From: Alligator mississippiensis
Lineage: Eukaryota; Chordata; Crocodylia; Alligatoridae
Assembly (NCBI RefSeq): GCF_030867095.1
Contig: NC_081824.1
Coordinates: forward strand, 115,576,162-115,640,161
Length of the DNA stretch: 64,000 bases
Direction of reading: 5' to 3'
Positions 44,521-56,899 of the stretch are shown in pieces (the first letter of the stretch is position 1; each line of letters starts with the position of its first letter). The position numbers and the translations under genes were made by a program. The notes under the pieces are model-generated. The model was not told the DNA's origin, searched no databases, and worked only from the letters and a program-made list of their open reading frames with translations.

Positions 44521-45639
44521 GTAAGAAAAATAAAGTATATGTTTTACCAGTCATTAGGGATGGATTTGGCAGAACAAAGTTCTATGGCCCAGGTAACCGA
44601 GTGGTAGAATTGGGTATGTAGTTTTCACTAAAGCATTTTTCAACAAATTTTGTCACTTTTTAGTTGAATTGAACATGAGTACATTGTCTTTTTTCAAATT
44701 GAATCACTGATCAAAATTATTTTCATAATTCTAAGTCTGCAGTTTATTTGTGAGCAGTCTGTTACAAGAGGCAAGATTTTTTTTAAAACGATGACATTAT
44801 TTAGACCTAGTGTATAGTTGGGGAAGAGATTAGAGCAGCTTTTGTGCATAAAGCACTGCCTAATAAGATATCACCAAAAACACTTTTACTTCTCATATAT
44901 TTGCTAGACTATCAACGTTCCAACCCGAGTGTGTAGAAGTCAAAATTTTGACTTTTTTGATACACATACCATGTGTTCTGTTTTCTGCGTCCTGATTGGA
45001 TGAACAGACTAACATTTCTGTTGTAAATATTCATGTGTATGATATCAATGCCAGCTTTCCACAAACATTTTCTAAAACTTGTGCTTCTGTAAACAACTCA
45101 CATATGTTAAATATTTGTGGGCAATGATAAACATAAAACCAACGGAGTCAAAATGAAGTTGTTTAAAACTTCAAAGAACTGTTACAATTTTTAAAGTACT
45201 CACCCAGTTGGAATCAAATGGCTGACATTTGATAGTCAGGTTCATAATTGCAAACACACTCACACTTCATGTGTATTCACAGAAGCACTAACTGAGTATC
45301 TTAAGACTTACTTAGAATGTGCTTGGTGCTGTGGGAAGGAATCTCTGAAAAAGATCTTTTTCCATTTTCTGTTATCTTGATTAGGAATTTGGATTAAAAG
45401 TCCTCAGTGTTCTATGGGGTGCATTGTGGATTCAGTGCACAAGAGAGGCCAAAGTGACCGTTCTTGAGGCCCTTTGGACACCTGTTTTACAAGTCTGAAT
45501 TTGACAACCCAGGAATGGGTGTTTATAATACTGAGGGTGGTATATTGCACTGGACAAAGTATACCCCATAGACGTAGTAAGCAAGAAAGGATTTGTCATT
45601 TGTTAAATGACACAAAAATAAACAAGGTGCAAGGGGCAT
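44521..45639. other. no further gene seen; AT-rich
   Basis: If the exon candidate at 44443 is real, this is intron. No repeat family was recognised. Confidence 0.4.
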
Positions 45640-46050
45640 TTTGTGATATCTTTTTTTTGGACAAATTGTGTAGCTGGGAAAGATGTTGCTGGTCCAAGAA
45701 TAGATACCACAAAAAATTAATTGGGCCTCATACATTTCCTGGACTATCATAGCTACCATGACACTCCAACCCTGATATAAAACTGAATTGTTTCAAAAAC
45801 TGTAGGAAACACAAACACATGGCTGTATTAAAAGTATTTTCTCCCTGGAGTTCCCCAAAGAGGAAATACAAGAATCAAGGATTTCCTGGGGCGATATGTT
45901 TTATTGGACCAACTATGTGGCTGGGATAGAGTTAGACAAACTTTTTTGAATGCAAGACATTTTTTGTCTGCTTGTCTAAGTCTATCCGAACTATGTACAT
46001 TCCCTAAGAAATCTTTGCCTCTTACCATAATTTCTGAACTATCATGGCAA
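45640..46050 (+). repeat. two diverged tandem copies of a PLE-like terminal repeat
   Basis: GATATCTTTTTTTTGGACAAATTGTGTAGCTGGGA at about 45648 and GATATGTTTTATTGGACCAACTATGTGGCTGGGA at about 45894 are followed by matching GGACTATCATAGC and GAACTATCATGGC segments. They resemble the TGATATCTTTTATTAGACCAAC sequence at about 56971, near a Penelope fragment. Confidence 0.4.
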
Positions 46051-46828
46051 TAACATCACTCTTACATTATCAGAGAGGAAACACTTTTTTCAGTAATGTA
46101 ATTGACAGTACTGGCATCAAACAGCTATGTATTGATTTAATATTTTTCTCAATGGCTGACACAAGAATGGAATCATGAGCTTTACCTTTGGAGAGAAGTC
46201 TCACCAAAAAACGTGCAGGAAAACAACCCGCAGTTTCCTTCATTAAAGGTGGATTTGATAAAATACCTTGGATGCAGCTATCCATGCCTAGCTGGACACC
46301 AACTGCACCTGCACCTAGCTCTGTGGCAAGATGGAATGGATTTGCTGGAATTAGATCAGATTAGGCCTCTTTTTTTCTGTCACGGACCTGTCAGTCACTG
46401 TATGTATATGCATTGGAAGGGGACCTGGGATATTTGTCATTTGAGCAAAAAAAGGGTCTGCCAAACTTTAGTTTTCTTATTGCTATCAGTGGTCCAGGTT
46501 ACCTTTTCCTCTAACCAGTTTCTTTGTATTTGACATGTATCTGAGCTCTAGAATTGTTGCAAAAGACTAGGATCAAAAACTGAGATTTGACTTTGGTGTA
46601 CTAGGGATTTTGCAACTGATTTTTTTTTTTTTCTAATTTATTTTTGCAACATTTCCAAGAAATACTCTATATTTTTTTCAGCATAGCTGCCTTTCATTTT
46701 TCATAAAAGTATTTGGAAGCTAGAGAATAGTAATTGCAAAGTTGTTTTTAAAGGAATCGCCCTATACCACTCTAAGCCAAAATGTTTTATTAAAGTTTTA
46801 TGAAAATTCCCCGTTTTTTATGTTCCAG

Positions 46829-46867
46829 TTGAGTCTATTAGCTTTGCAGGTTTTGATGATCTAGCAG
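46829..46867 (+). CDS. weak candidate host micro-exon
   Basis: A 39-bp segment lies between an acceptor-like TTTTTTATGTTCCAG and a donor-like GTATAAG. In the frame compatible with the exon candidate at 44443-44520 it reads ESISFAGFDDLA, with a split codon at each end. The other two frames contain stops or lack support. Short length and a modest donor keep this tentative. Confidence 0.25.
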
Positions 46868-49800
46868 GTATAAGCACTTCTCCCATTAAATGCAGTGTTG
46901 ACAAAGGAAATTCACTAGCAAAGGTTTCATTAACTGGGGATTATACTGAAACCTTTTCCCAGAATTGCCAATAAAGGGAGACCTAATCCAAAATTTGGCT
47001 TTTTATTCAAGCACAACTAATATTTTTTAGTTTGTCTTAATATTACCTGTAGCTATTTTATTGTCTTAGCAAAATGTAGTATTATATCATCTGTACTGTT
47101 GAACAGAATTGTTTGTAGGGGGGGAAATCGGTATAGGGAGTTTTGTGTACAAAAGAGACTCCAGCTTGAATATGGTCCCAACAATGAAGACTCTCTAGTA
47201 CAAATGAAATCATTCTTTAGAAAAGATTATTTAGGTTATTTTGCCAGAATGGAAAATAAATTCTATCTGCAAAATGATGCCAAAGGAAACAAACAGGCTA
47301 TTCAGCAAGGGCTGGGTCCTGAGGGGACTACTGACTTCTGTGGGAGTTGAGGGCACTTTTCATCTTCTGTGGCTGTGTTCTTTAACAATAGGATGTAGAC
47401 TGGAGCTGTAAAGTTTTGATCCAGCTGTAAGGTGGTTTAGAAAGGGGAGTTATGTCATGAATTGGCAACCAGATCCAAACTTCTCTGTTGTTCAGGAGAG
47501 TTCAAATCTAGGGTGAAATCCAAACCCCACTGTAGTCAACAGAATTTTGTCATTGACTTTACGAGTCAGGATTTTTACTGCTGGGCTTTCAGTTTTGGGC
47601 CCCATTTTGATTTAAACCGAAAAATATTCCAACATTCATTCTATTCCAAAGTACCTTTTTTATGCATCCTCTAACAATGCGTGAGCCTCTATCAGAATTA
47701 TCCCCTGTGGTATATAAAGCAACTATCTGATTCAATCTACTTGGGTTTTTTTGTTCTCCCTAATGTTAATTGCAAAGTATGCAAATGAGCCAATAGCAGC
47801 TATTTCTTCTTGAACTGAGCAAAGCTCAACAATCTCCCTGACATTTGTTAGTTTATAGTCCTCTTTTATTATGGTAATAACAGGAGTGGTTAAATAAATT
47901 GTCAGATTCTTCTTGTCTTGGAAAAAATATTTTTTCAATTTTATATGTGCAACTTGGCATTGAAAGAAACCACAATTAGGGATTTCATAATGAATATTGT
48001 GGAGACATTTTGAGTTGCACCTCTGTGGTATTGGACCTCTGTCCCCTCATTAGTGAGGTCCAGCCCTACTTTAGTTCTTCAAACACATGGGGAAGCTTTT
48101 AGGATTGAATCAGGTCCCAAAATGCTGAAGAACTAATCCATTGTGAGTGACTGTAATCATGATCCAAGATGGAAATGATGAAATTAATTTTAGCTCACCC
48201 GTAGTTTTGTCATGCTAGGCTTGTCCCTGAACTTATCTCTCAGACAAAGATCCCATTGATCAAAACAATGTGAGTAGATCAGCTAGCAGGAATATCAGAA
48301 TCCTATTTATTATACACAGTACATAATATGCAGTGTGTGTGTGTATGTGTATATATATATTTTACCCAAGATGGTAGGTCTGTTTGGCTTGCACATTCTG
48401 ATCTAAAACTGAGTTTCGTTTAAGCAACCCTTATCTTCCTGGGAAATCACATTTAGGCTTTTAGGGAAGATAAGAGGACTGAGTGAAACCCCCTTAAATC
48501 AACGTGAACCTCTTCAGTGACTTTAGTAAATTTGGATTATGCCATAGGAACCTCTGGTGATATTTTTTCAAAGCCACCTAAAGCATTTGGGTGTAGATAC
48601 CTAATAAAATCAATGGGAAATGAGCTTTCAAATTCCTTAGATAACTCTGAAAATTTTAGCTCCAAGGAACCAAATATTTTCCTAGTTACATGCATTGTTA
48701 TTTTTTTATAATATATATTTATTTCAGTGAGGTTGAACTACTCTGAGGAGAACTGAGATCTTTCTTAAGAGCTTGTGTAAGATGCTTTAAAAATACAGCA
48801 TTTGACTGGTATCTCATCAACCTTCCTTAGAGTTTTTTTACAGTAAACAATGAAATGCTTTAGAAAAATAATAAACAGCCCTTCTATCAACAGAAAGCTT
48901 CGTTTTCTTCCTCAGATTAGGGTGGTCTGAACCTATCAGCAGCTGATCTGACAGAGTAAATCTGAAACAAATTGCTATTGCTATAATCCTTCTTTGGCAT
49001 GAGGTTCTGGCTAGAAAAGAAATCAGCTAGTGTCACATAACTAAATTGGCTTGGCTCACAGTGCATTACTGAAATGTAATGGTTTGAACAATGCATTAAA
49101 TAGTTTATATCAATCTTTCTATAATTTATTTAGGGCATGACCCTTTTAAAATGAAACTGAACAGCCAAGGCTGTCTTCAACTCTCATTAAAATAGGCTTT
49201 AGGGATGTCCTGCATCTGGTAAAATAAAGTTTGTGGTTTAGGGATTTTTTGAGGTTCAAAAATATGGCAAACTTTCTCTGTGTCTTATTTTCCTTCAGCT
49301 GCTAATATCTTTCCTTGGAAAGGAAGTACATGCCCCAAAATACCATTCAATCAGTTATTGGTCTTGATGACTTGTTACAAGTACTGAAAGAATGAATTCA
49401 ACTGATTCTTGTTTTCAGTCTAATCTTTTATGTTTAGCTCTCAAAGGCAGTAATCGGTGCTATCATTATACTTAGCATAGGATAGATAAAACACATGCCA
49501 GGAAGGTGAGGAGACACTTTCTACCTGTTGCACAGTAAAGAAGAGGTGCATTATTTTCCCCCAAACTTTACAACTTTGTTTAAAAATGCTCTCTGTCTGC
49601 CACTCTGGCCATAAGAGTAAGAACAAAAGCTGACTTAAAGTCACTAGGTACTGAATTCCTGGGTATTGTAGAGTCAGCCCCATGCTTCCCAACATTCAAC
49701 CTGGGAAGAGTGATCAAGAGAAAGATCAGAATAAGACTGGACTTGATCAAACCTTTGGCTTCCAGAGCAGGACACATCACTGCAGTAATCTGAATTTAAA

Positions 49801-49890
49801 ATATCTTGGGTTTGTCCCCACAAGTGGGAACATGTGTTTCCTGGGGACAAATAAAAGTGGCACATATTCATGTACTCTGGGGTGTGTGAA
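46868..49890. other. no gene seen; AT-rich, with a TG/TA microsatellite
   Basis: Only short ORFs are present. A mixed (TG)n(TA)n tract lies at 48332-48360. A segment at about 47330 (CTACTGACTTCTGTGGGAGTTGAGGGCAC) resembles an old amniote repeat. Confidence 0.4.
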
Positions 49891-49904
49891 ACTTTGGTAG
49901 CTGA

Positions 49905-50045
49905 TTTCATTCAGAGGAGATTTGTTCTGATTCGGGGACTGAATCTCCAAATCCAGATTGAATCAGGAGACCAAGTAAAAGCTCCGAATCAATTCAAAGC
50001 ATCCAAATCGATTCAGAAAAGATTCGGCTAATTCAGAGATTTGGC
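49905..50045. repeat. GAATC-rich hAT subterminal-like sequence
   Basis: Repeated GAATC / GATTC motifs (GATTCGGGGACTGAATCTCC, GAATCAATTCAAAG, GATTCAGAAAAGATTCGGC) match the style of both ends of the hAT at 56568-59650. It is probably an end fragment of the same family. Confidence 0.5.
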
Positions 50046-50385
50046 CATAGACTAAACAGGCAGCTGACAGCTGCCTCTAGCTGGTAAGTCTGTTGAGGTT
50101 GGGGGAAGGGAAGGGTATGGGGGAGGGAGGGATTGGGGCTGGAACAAACTACCCAGCCAGGGCAGGGGGCACACATTACTCAGGGAGGGAAGCATGGGGG
50201 AGGGGACGGGATGAGGGTGTGGCAGTGCTGGGAGTGGGGGCAATGCCCTGCTGCCATCCAGAGTGAGCCATACCTGCATCATGCCCCTTCCTCCATGCCA
50301 GCTGGGCAAGCGGCAACAGGGCAAAGGCCCCATGGCTCCCCTGCCCGGCTGCATTCCCTGCCCGGTCCAGCCTCCCGGCAATTAA

Positions 50386-51150
50386 AAAAAAAAAGCCCTG
50401 CATTTACCGGCTGCAGCAGTGGGGATCAGGCCCTCTGAGGGCTCATAGCAGAGCCTCACCATGCAGCACGGGGCAGTGGAGGGGCAGCGGAGCTTCCCCC
50501 ACAACCTGGCACCTGCGTGGCAGCAGCCCCATGGTGCGGGTGCAGTGCAACTTGGCATGGTGCCGTGTGCTGTCTGGGAGCTGGGGCAGCTCCAGCAGTT
50601 ACCCAGAGCCCAGCAGTGTTCAGCCTCAACAGACCCAGCTCCTAGGCATTGCATGGCACCCTGCTGAGCTGGGCTGCACCTGCACCATGGGGCAGCTGCC
50701 ATGCAGGTGACAGGTGGAGGGGTGATCCCTGCTGCCCCCCCCCCACCCAGCAATGCATGTGAGGACTCTGCCATGAGCCCTCAGAGGCCCTGATTCCTGC
50801 TGCTGCAGCTAGTGAGTACAGGGCTTTTTTTAAATTGCTGAGATGCTGGGGCTGGGTGAGGCAGCCATCAGGCTGGGTGGGGGGTGGAGATCAGGGAGTG
50901 GGGGCTGCATGCGGGGGCTCTGCCATGTGGCCCCAGAGCCTCCACAGCTGCTGCTACTGCCAGTGAGTGAAGGACTCTTTTTTTTTGGTGGGGGGGGTGG
51001 AGTTCGAGTCCCAGATTCCTGGGGCTGTGGGGGGAGGGCGGGGCAATTGGGGAGCAGAGGCTGCACAGGGGGGCTCTGCCAGGAGACCCCAGAGCCTTCA
51101 CAGCCCCTGCTGCAGCCAGTGAGTGTGGGGCTTTTTATTTTTTAAAGTGC
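50386..51150. repeat. GC-rich inverted and tandem repeat block
   Basis: 50386-50462 is the near complement of 50762-50835 (CATGAGCCCTCAGAGG...CTGCTGCAGC, with an AAAAGCCCTG end). Related units beginning near G[GA]CTCTGCC follow at about 50764, 50915 and 51072, giving a tandem period of about 151-157 bp. Homopolymer runs interrupt them. Probably a palindromic element with reiterated arms. Confidence 0.55.
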
Positions 51151-51159
51151 TGAGACTAG

Positions 51160-51757
51160 ACTGGGGCTGGGCGGGGGATGGGGCTGGGCAGGGCAGCCAT
51201 GGGGGCTGATTCTGTGACTCCCCCCACCCGGGGAGAGGCAGGCACAGCCAGAGGAGCCACAGGAGAACCTGAATCCACTCAGCTGTGCTTGCCTCTCTAC
51301 ATATTTATGTAGATATCATTAAGCATACCTGAATGCACTGAAAAGAGAGTGTTTATGGAATTCAGCATCTACTGTGATCAAAAATGACCTGAGACAGAGT
51401 GCGGAGCCCAGGGCAAATCAGCCTGTATGGGACCCCACCCCCAGATTCAAGGAAGCAAGCAGTGGATTCAGCGGAGGGGTAGAGGGGTGGCAAAGCCGGT
51501 GGCAGCGTGGACTTGCTGTGCTGCTCTGCCCAGCTCCACAGGGGCCCCCCAAAGCGCAGGGCCTGGGGGGGTTGCCCCAATTTGCCCCACCCCCTGATTG
51601 TGATCATAAACTGATCAGCTTCCCTCAAGGCTATAGGGATAGATGGTGGTTTCACCACAATGCCAGAGAAAGCAGTATATAGCTTCATGGATTAAGACAT
51701 AATTCAAATCCTGATTTGTAATTCAGATAATCATAGTATGATCCTTGACCATTTGGG
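51160..51757. other. no gene seen
   Basis: GC-rich sequence to about 51600, then AT-rich. Overlapping ORFs at 51362-51688 on both strands lack domains. Confidence 0.35.
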
Positions 51758-51910
51758 TAAGTACAGACACTCAAAAATCCCAAGCCTGAATTGATTCAAT
51801 CTTTGCAGGTTAGACTAACCTGCATAGATCGAACCAAGAAGCACATGAATAGACATTCTCTTTTGATTCCAGAAATGCAGCTCAGGCTAGAAGCTGGGGG
51901 GGGTGCTAGA
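51758..51910 (+). mobile_element. dispersed non-autonomous element, copy C (left end)
   Basis: GTACAGACACTCAAAAATCC and CTTTGCAGGTTAGACTAACCTGC match the left end of copy B at 37656. AGGCTAGAAGCTGGGG continues the match. The characteristic right end was not found, so the copy is truncated or rearranged. Confidence 0.5.
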
Positions 51911-52191
51911 GTGAGCCCTCCCTTCCCTTGGGCAGTGGCTGGAAGGCTGAAAGCAAGCTGAGGCAGGTTGGGGGAAGGGGTGTCCAGGTCCTGGCAGGCC
52001 ACTGAGTATGATTGGGGCGGGGTTTAAACCCCCACCCTGGCCTGCAGTGAACCTGTCCAGGGTGTGCCAGAAGGGGGAAGCAGCCCTTGCCATTTTTGTC
52101 CCTGACCGGTGGAGGATGTGGCCAGCTGGTAGCCTGGACAGTGATTCAGGCTCAGGTGGAGGGGAGAGAGGGAGATTAAACCTCCCTGCCT

Positions 52192-52303
52192 CCCCTCCCC
52201 CAACCAGCATGGGACCCTAGCTGGGGTCTGCCGGCTTTCCTCCCCTGCTGGGGAAAAGCCAGTAGACCCCAGCTGGGGTCCCATGCAAGTGGGAGAGGGG
52301 AGG
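52192..52303. repeat. long imperfect hairpin
   Basis: The left arm 52192-52239 contains CAGCATGGGACCCTAGCTGG. The right arm 52255-52303 contains its complement, CCCCAGCTGGGGTCCCATGC. A third, direct copy of the right arm lies at about 52445-52495 after the TG array. Confidence 0.6.
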
Positions 52304-52398
52304 CAGGGGGGTTTATTTCTTCTCCCTTCCCTCATCCCCCCCAAGCCTGAAGTGCTGCTTATGCTGCCAGCTGGCCATGCCCCCCACCGCTTGATTTG

Positions 52399-52400
<2 letters not shown>

Positions 52401-52440
<40 letters not shown>
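52401..52440. repeat. (TG)20 microsatellite
   Basis: Twenty uninterrupted TG units. They generate the valine/cysteine and threonine/histidine ORF segments on the two strands. Confidence 0.97.
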
Positions 52441-52441
<1 letters not shown>

Positions 52442-52829
52442 ATAAAGCCAGCAGAGCCCAGCTGGGGTCCTGTGGCAGTGGGAGAGGGGAGGCAGTGTGG
52501 GAAGTGGTTAATCCCCCTCCCTCCCCTCCACTCCACCTGAGCCTGGTGTCCCATGCCTCTGCCTCCTCCACTCCAGCAGGAAAAAGTTTGGCAGGGGCTA
52601 CTCTGTCTCTGCCAGGCAGACCGGGCTGCATCCCCAGCCGGGTTTCCCACTCCCACCCCTTTGTCAGCCAGCCCTCATTGCTCTGGCTAGAGAGCAGAGG
52701 GGCGGGGGCAACCCTGCTCTGCTCGAGCAGACAGCCCAACCCAGCCCAGGGCTGCAAAGCATCCTCTAAGATGTCGGAGCAATGTGGTTGTAGCCAGGCG
52801 GCTTATAGTTATGTTGCAGCCTAGGGGCT

Positions 52830-53767
52830 TGTGTTTTGTTTGGTTTATCACACCGGTGGTTTGGGCGAGGCTATTAGGGGTTGGAGGAGGCCTCGTAGGG
52901 ACCCACAGCGGTGTGGGGCCCTAGCACAAGTGAGGGAGCAGCATTATTAGGGAGCCCAGCATGGGCACAGCAAGCCCCAGCGAGGGGACAGTATTATTAG
53001 GGAGCCCAGCGTGGGCACAGCAAGTTTCAGATAAAAGGAACTACTGAGCAGCCCAGTGCGGGCGTGGGGAGCCTCTGAAGAAGGGCTTAGCGCTGCAGTA
53101 AACCCCGGAGAAGGGTAAAGTGCTGCGGTGAACCCCGGCGAGAGGGGATAGTGGTGCGGTGAGCCCTGGGAGAAGGGGGTAGCAGTGCGGTGGGCCCGAG
53201 AGTCAGGGGGCGTAGCCGATAAGTCCCCAGAGTGGGCTCAGAGAGCCCCAGACAGGGCGGTATTTTAGAAGCCCGAGTGTGGGCGCAGAGAGAGCCCCAA
53301 AAAAGGGGGCACTATCGAGAAGCCCCAGTGTGGGCGTAGCAGGCCCCAGGTGGGGGCGACATTACAGGGAGGCTTCAAGTGGGCTCAGAAAGCCCAAGAG
53401 CGGGCAGCACAACAGAAGAGGCCCAAGAGACGGGCAGTGTACGTATAGAAAGACAGACCAACGTCCATCCCATCTGCGAGGCTTGGGGCGTGGTATCAGG
53501 GGAGGTTGGAGCCACGCGTAGCTCATAAGGCTAGGGTGCCTGGGAAGCACCCATCATACAGGGAGACCCCCTGTGGGTCCGGGAAAACACGGGGACAGAG
53601 GTCCCAGCTAACCGTGCCCAAGGAGACGTGAGGCAGCCTCCCAACTTTACCTAAACATCAAAGACGTGGCGGGCGAGAAACCGAGGGTGCCCTTGGGCCG
53701 ACTTGGCACGGAAGAGGGGGCCTTAAGGGGATCATGGCCCTCCTGTAGGACCCCGCCGTGACAGTGT
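52830..53767. repeat. GC-rich block with nested minisatellites
   Basis: A 50-bp period is seen at 52943 and 52993 (ATTATTAGGGAGCCCAGC). A period of about 30 bp follows at 53080-53200 (GTGCGGTGAACCCCGG-like). AGCCCCAGTGTGGGCG units continue to about 53400. The block ends near ACCCCGCCGTGACA. CpG is frequent, unlike the surroundings. It could be a young LTR-like repeat or a CpG-island-like element. Confidence 0.5.
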
Positions 53768-54585
53768 CAATAGATGGAAAACTCCTCTGGGCAGTCAGTT
53801 TATAGCTGGTATGAAGCTTCTCACCTCCTATGAGGATCTGTGATGATGCAAATTACCTCACACATCCTCACAGTAGCTGCTGGGCTCGGGCAGTGAAGGC
53901 AGGCTCCCACCCCCACCCTCACCCCAAGGGCTAACATGTGTTCTGCTTCCACCCAACCTAACCGTCGGTGCTTAGTTTAAAGCTCAAAATTTAGAGTGCT
54001 TATGCCTTGTTTTTCTTGTGTGTTTATACTTAGCCTCTGTCCCCATATTCTTGAAGTTTCAGTAAATGGGTTTCTCACCCAATTGTACTCTGAAACTTCT
54101 AAATCTTGGTTGTTACTAACTTGTCCATTATGTATTGCAGGTGCATTATATAAATTACTAAGGTAACCCTCATTGATCACAGCAGAAACACAACTCACAT
54201 CTGTGGATGCTTGGCACGGATTAAAATAAAATGGTGTTATGATGTGCATTGTGCAGAAGATTTGAGTTTACCTAACCAACCAGCTAGTGCTAATGTCTTC
54301 ACTCATAGAACAGGGAAAAGCTACCTCTTGGCTTTGACATTTTTTTTTTTTTACTATAGAAAGATAGTAGATCCATTCTTCTGTTGTAAAGAACTTATCC
54401 CACAATAGGAATGCTTTTGATGCTATGGATTCCTATTTGAAATCTCTTTAATTTGTGAATCATGTGGAGGTGTTTGCCCCCCTAACAGTGCTAATATTTC
54501 ATTGTTAAACCTGCAGCACCCTTTAAAAGATCTTGTTGCACTCCAGGGTGCTGTGGTACCCAGGTTGAGAATCACTGTACTAGAC
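53768..54585. other. no gene seen; ends with a hAT-like right end
   Basis: AT-rich sequence with a T run at about 54338. GGTTGAGAATCACTG near 54563-54577 is a hAT-style right end without its partner. Confidence 0.4.
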
Positions 54586-54774
54586 CAGTGTTTCTCAACC
54601 AGTGTGCTGTGGCACAAAAGCATGCCAGCAGAAATGAACAAGTGTGCCACACAATTTTGCCCTGGCAATGAGCTACAATAGGTATGAGGATGGAAAAATG
54701 CCTTAACAGGTGTGCCAGGGAAAAATTGTATTAATGTAAGTGTGCCTTGGGCTAGAAAAGTTTGGGAAGCACTG
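54586..54774. mobile_element. hAT-type MITE
   Basis: Ends CAGTGTTTCTCAACC and, inverted, CAGTGCTTCCCAAAC are flanked by TACTAGAC and TATTAGAC, 7 of 8 identical. It includes GTGTGCTGTGGCAC and GTGTGCC repeats. No coding sequence. Confidence 0.8.
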
Positions 54775-55164
54775 TATTAGACTATCGTTCCAATGGGAAT
54801 TGTAAATGCAAACTGTATTCTAGCCCATTACACAGGAAATAATTTCTGTGCATAGATTCAGTTTAACCCCGGAGTAACAAGGTTTTGTTGACAAAACTAT
54901 TTTTAGAAAATCTGGGCTAGATTTTACATGTTGAGTTGGATAATGCCTGTCTTTCAGACACGTTCTTAGTTTTCAAACTTCCTGAACATCATCTTCAAAG
55001 CTGGCTGAAAAATTTATTTTTTCAGCATAGATTATTTTAAAATTTTTGTTGAAAAGCAAAAGACATGAAACCTGGAATATTTTGGTTTTCTGAAATAAAA
55101 TTATTTGGAGAAAGGAGATGCTTTTGGGGGGGGGGGGAGGAGAGGGAATCAGGGGGAGAGAAAA

Positions 55165-55260
55165 ACCAAGACCATTGGGGATGGTCCTGCTTTGAGCAGG
55201 GGGTGGGACTAGATGATCTCCTGAGGTCTCTTCCAACCTGAATTTTCTATGATTCTATGA
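55165..55260 (+). mobile_element. CR1 LINE 3' tail
   Basis: GGGACTAGATGATCTCCTGAGGTC and TCTTCCAACC lead to TTCTATGATTCTATGAAG, the classic CR1 terminus. Only the last 100 bp or so are present. Confidence 0.85.
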
Positions 55261-55680
55261 AGAAAAATCTCTTGATTTTCTTCAATCAACATTTTTTCAC
55301 TAAAAAATTGTGACTTTGATATACAATCCGAACTAGTGAGAGGATGAATTCAACAGTTCAGCAAATCCTCTTTAAAAATAAGGAAAGAAATAAACTGATT
55401 GTTATATTTTAATAACTATTTTCACTGCTAGTTAAGTACCAAAGTCCCAGAGCTGTGTGAAACAGTTGAAATGAAGTCAGGACATTATAATGTAACCCAA
55501 CAGAAATCTTCAATTAATCAAATTCAGCAGCATCTTTATTTGAGGCACTCTAACTTACATCTGCAGAGACCCAATTTTAACTAGCCCCTGAGATGTTACG
55601 TTTTTGTAGTGCTGATCAGCCTATGTTCAAAGATTTTTTTTTTTTTATTTTTATTTTTTTTTTAACATATGCAATAGTCA
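55261..55680. other. no gene seen; AT-rich
   Basis: AT-rich sequence with a T-rich tract at 55634-55663. Confidence 0.4.
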
Positions 55681-56033
55681 TGCCAGGGAGGGGAACTCAG
55701 CTCAGCTGGGCTGAGTTCTTTTCCCCAGCGCTCCGATCTGGCTTCCCACGGCCCGGCAGTGGGAGGCAGGGAGAGCCAGGGCTGGGCTCCCCACCTGGCT
55801 GAGCCTGGAGCCACTGGGAGTGCAGCCCTGGTTCTCCTCTGTCTCCCATCACCTGGCCACTGGCTGCTTCAAAACTCAACATTTTGAAAGTTTCAGAACA
55901 TTTCGACTAGCCTCGTTTTGTTTTGAGCTGTTTCAAAGCCCTTCGTTTCATTTTGATTTCACTGTTTCGAGCTCGAAATGAGTCAAAACAGTGTCAAAAC
56001 TAAACAGCCAGAGAAATTTTGCACAGCCCTAAT
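55681..56033. repeat. dispersed GC-then-AT repeat, copy 2
   Basis: It matches 11769-12245: GGCAGTGGGAGGCAGGGAGAGCCAGGGCTG, then AAAACTCAACATTTTGAAAG, GAGTCAAAACAGTGTCAAAA and GAGAAATTTTGCACAGCCCTAAT at the end. The 5' GC part is shorter than in copy 1. Confidence 0.65.
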
Positions 56034-56899
56034 ATGTATATGTGTATGTATAACTTATTTATTTATGGTTTGGCTATGAAGCCAAAAGGTCAGTGATTCA
56101 CACAGCCCTACTGAGGGCCTTGTTACACACTGTACCATGAGCTGCTCAAATGTTGATTAGTATTAATGCTAGCTTGAGTTTGGAGTAGTCACCCTTAAAG
56201 TCTAAAAACCTTCTCTGACTTTCCCAGCTGTACAGCTGTGACTTGCCGCTAGAGGTCTGGTGAGCCAGGACAGGCTTCTATCCCTGCTTTAAGTGGAGGT
56301 GTGTTGGACATGGGTGGGAGCATAGTAGGGGGAGTGGGAGTGGGGGAGAGGGAGCATGAAGCTGGGAAACAGAAAGTTAATTTAACATGGGTGGGTAATG
56401 AAATGGGAGGTGAAAAAGAAATGGGGATGGGGGAAGGGTGGTGATGAAGTCAGCCACTGAACTATAAAATAAACAAAAGTAAAAAAGATTTAAAAGAAAT
56501 AAAGAAGAAGTAAATTAAAGAAGGTCTTATATTTTAATAAATTAGGATTTAGGATTGGGATGGTCATTAGGCCTGTAGAAAGCAGCAAGTTTTCGATTTG
56601 GATTCAGCCAATTTGGAAGAACAGTGATTCTATTTGGTGATTCAAGTCACTGTCCCAATTCGGTTTGGCCAAATTGGATTTGGAGATTCAGCACTGATTT
56701 GGAGATTCAGTCATAGACTATAATAGGGAATCACTAAAATATCTATAACTTTGTCATTTTTTTGCCAATTCTGATGAAAACAGCCAGAATGGTATCCCCT
56801 TCTGAGGGCATGAAGTTTACCAAATTTCAAGGAGATAGGTACAGGGGTTTCTGTGAAAGTGCCCCTCAAACTATTGAAACCAAAACTTGTATCACTTGT

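Noticed and set aside
48244..48269. 26-bp possible micro-exon between CTCTCAG and GTGAGT
   Set aside because: It is too short to support, and more than one frame is open. It was kept out of the features.
52359..52824. ORFs rich in Val/Cys or Thr/His across 52401-52440
   Set aside because: They are translations of the (TG)20 microsatellite.
56228..56259. 32-bp segment with excellent acceptor and donor and one open frame, phase-compatible with the 61244 exon candidate
   Set aside because: It lies inside what looks like a DNA transposon remnant (56112-60232) and is very short, so the phase match is probably chance.
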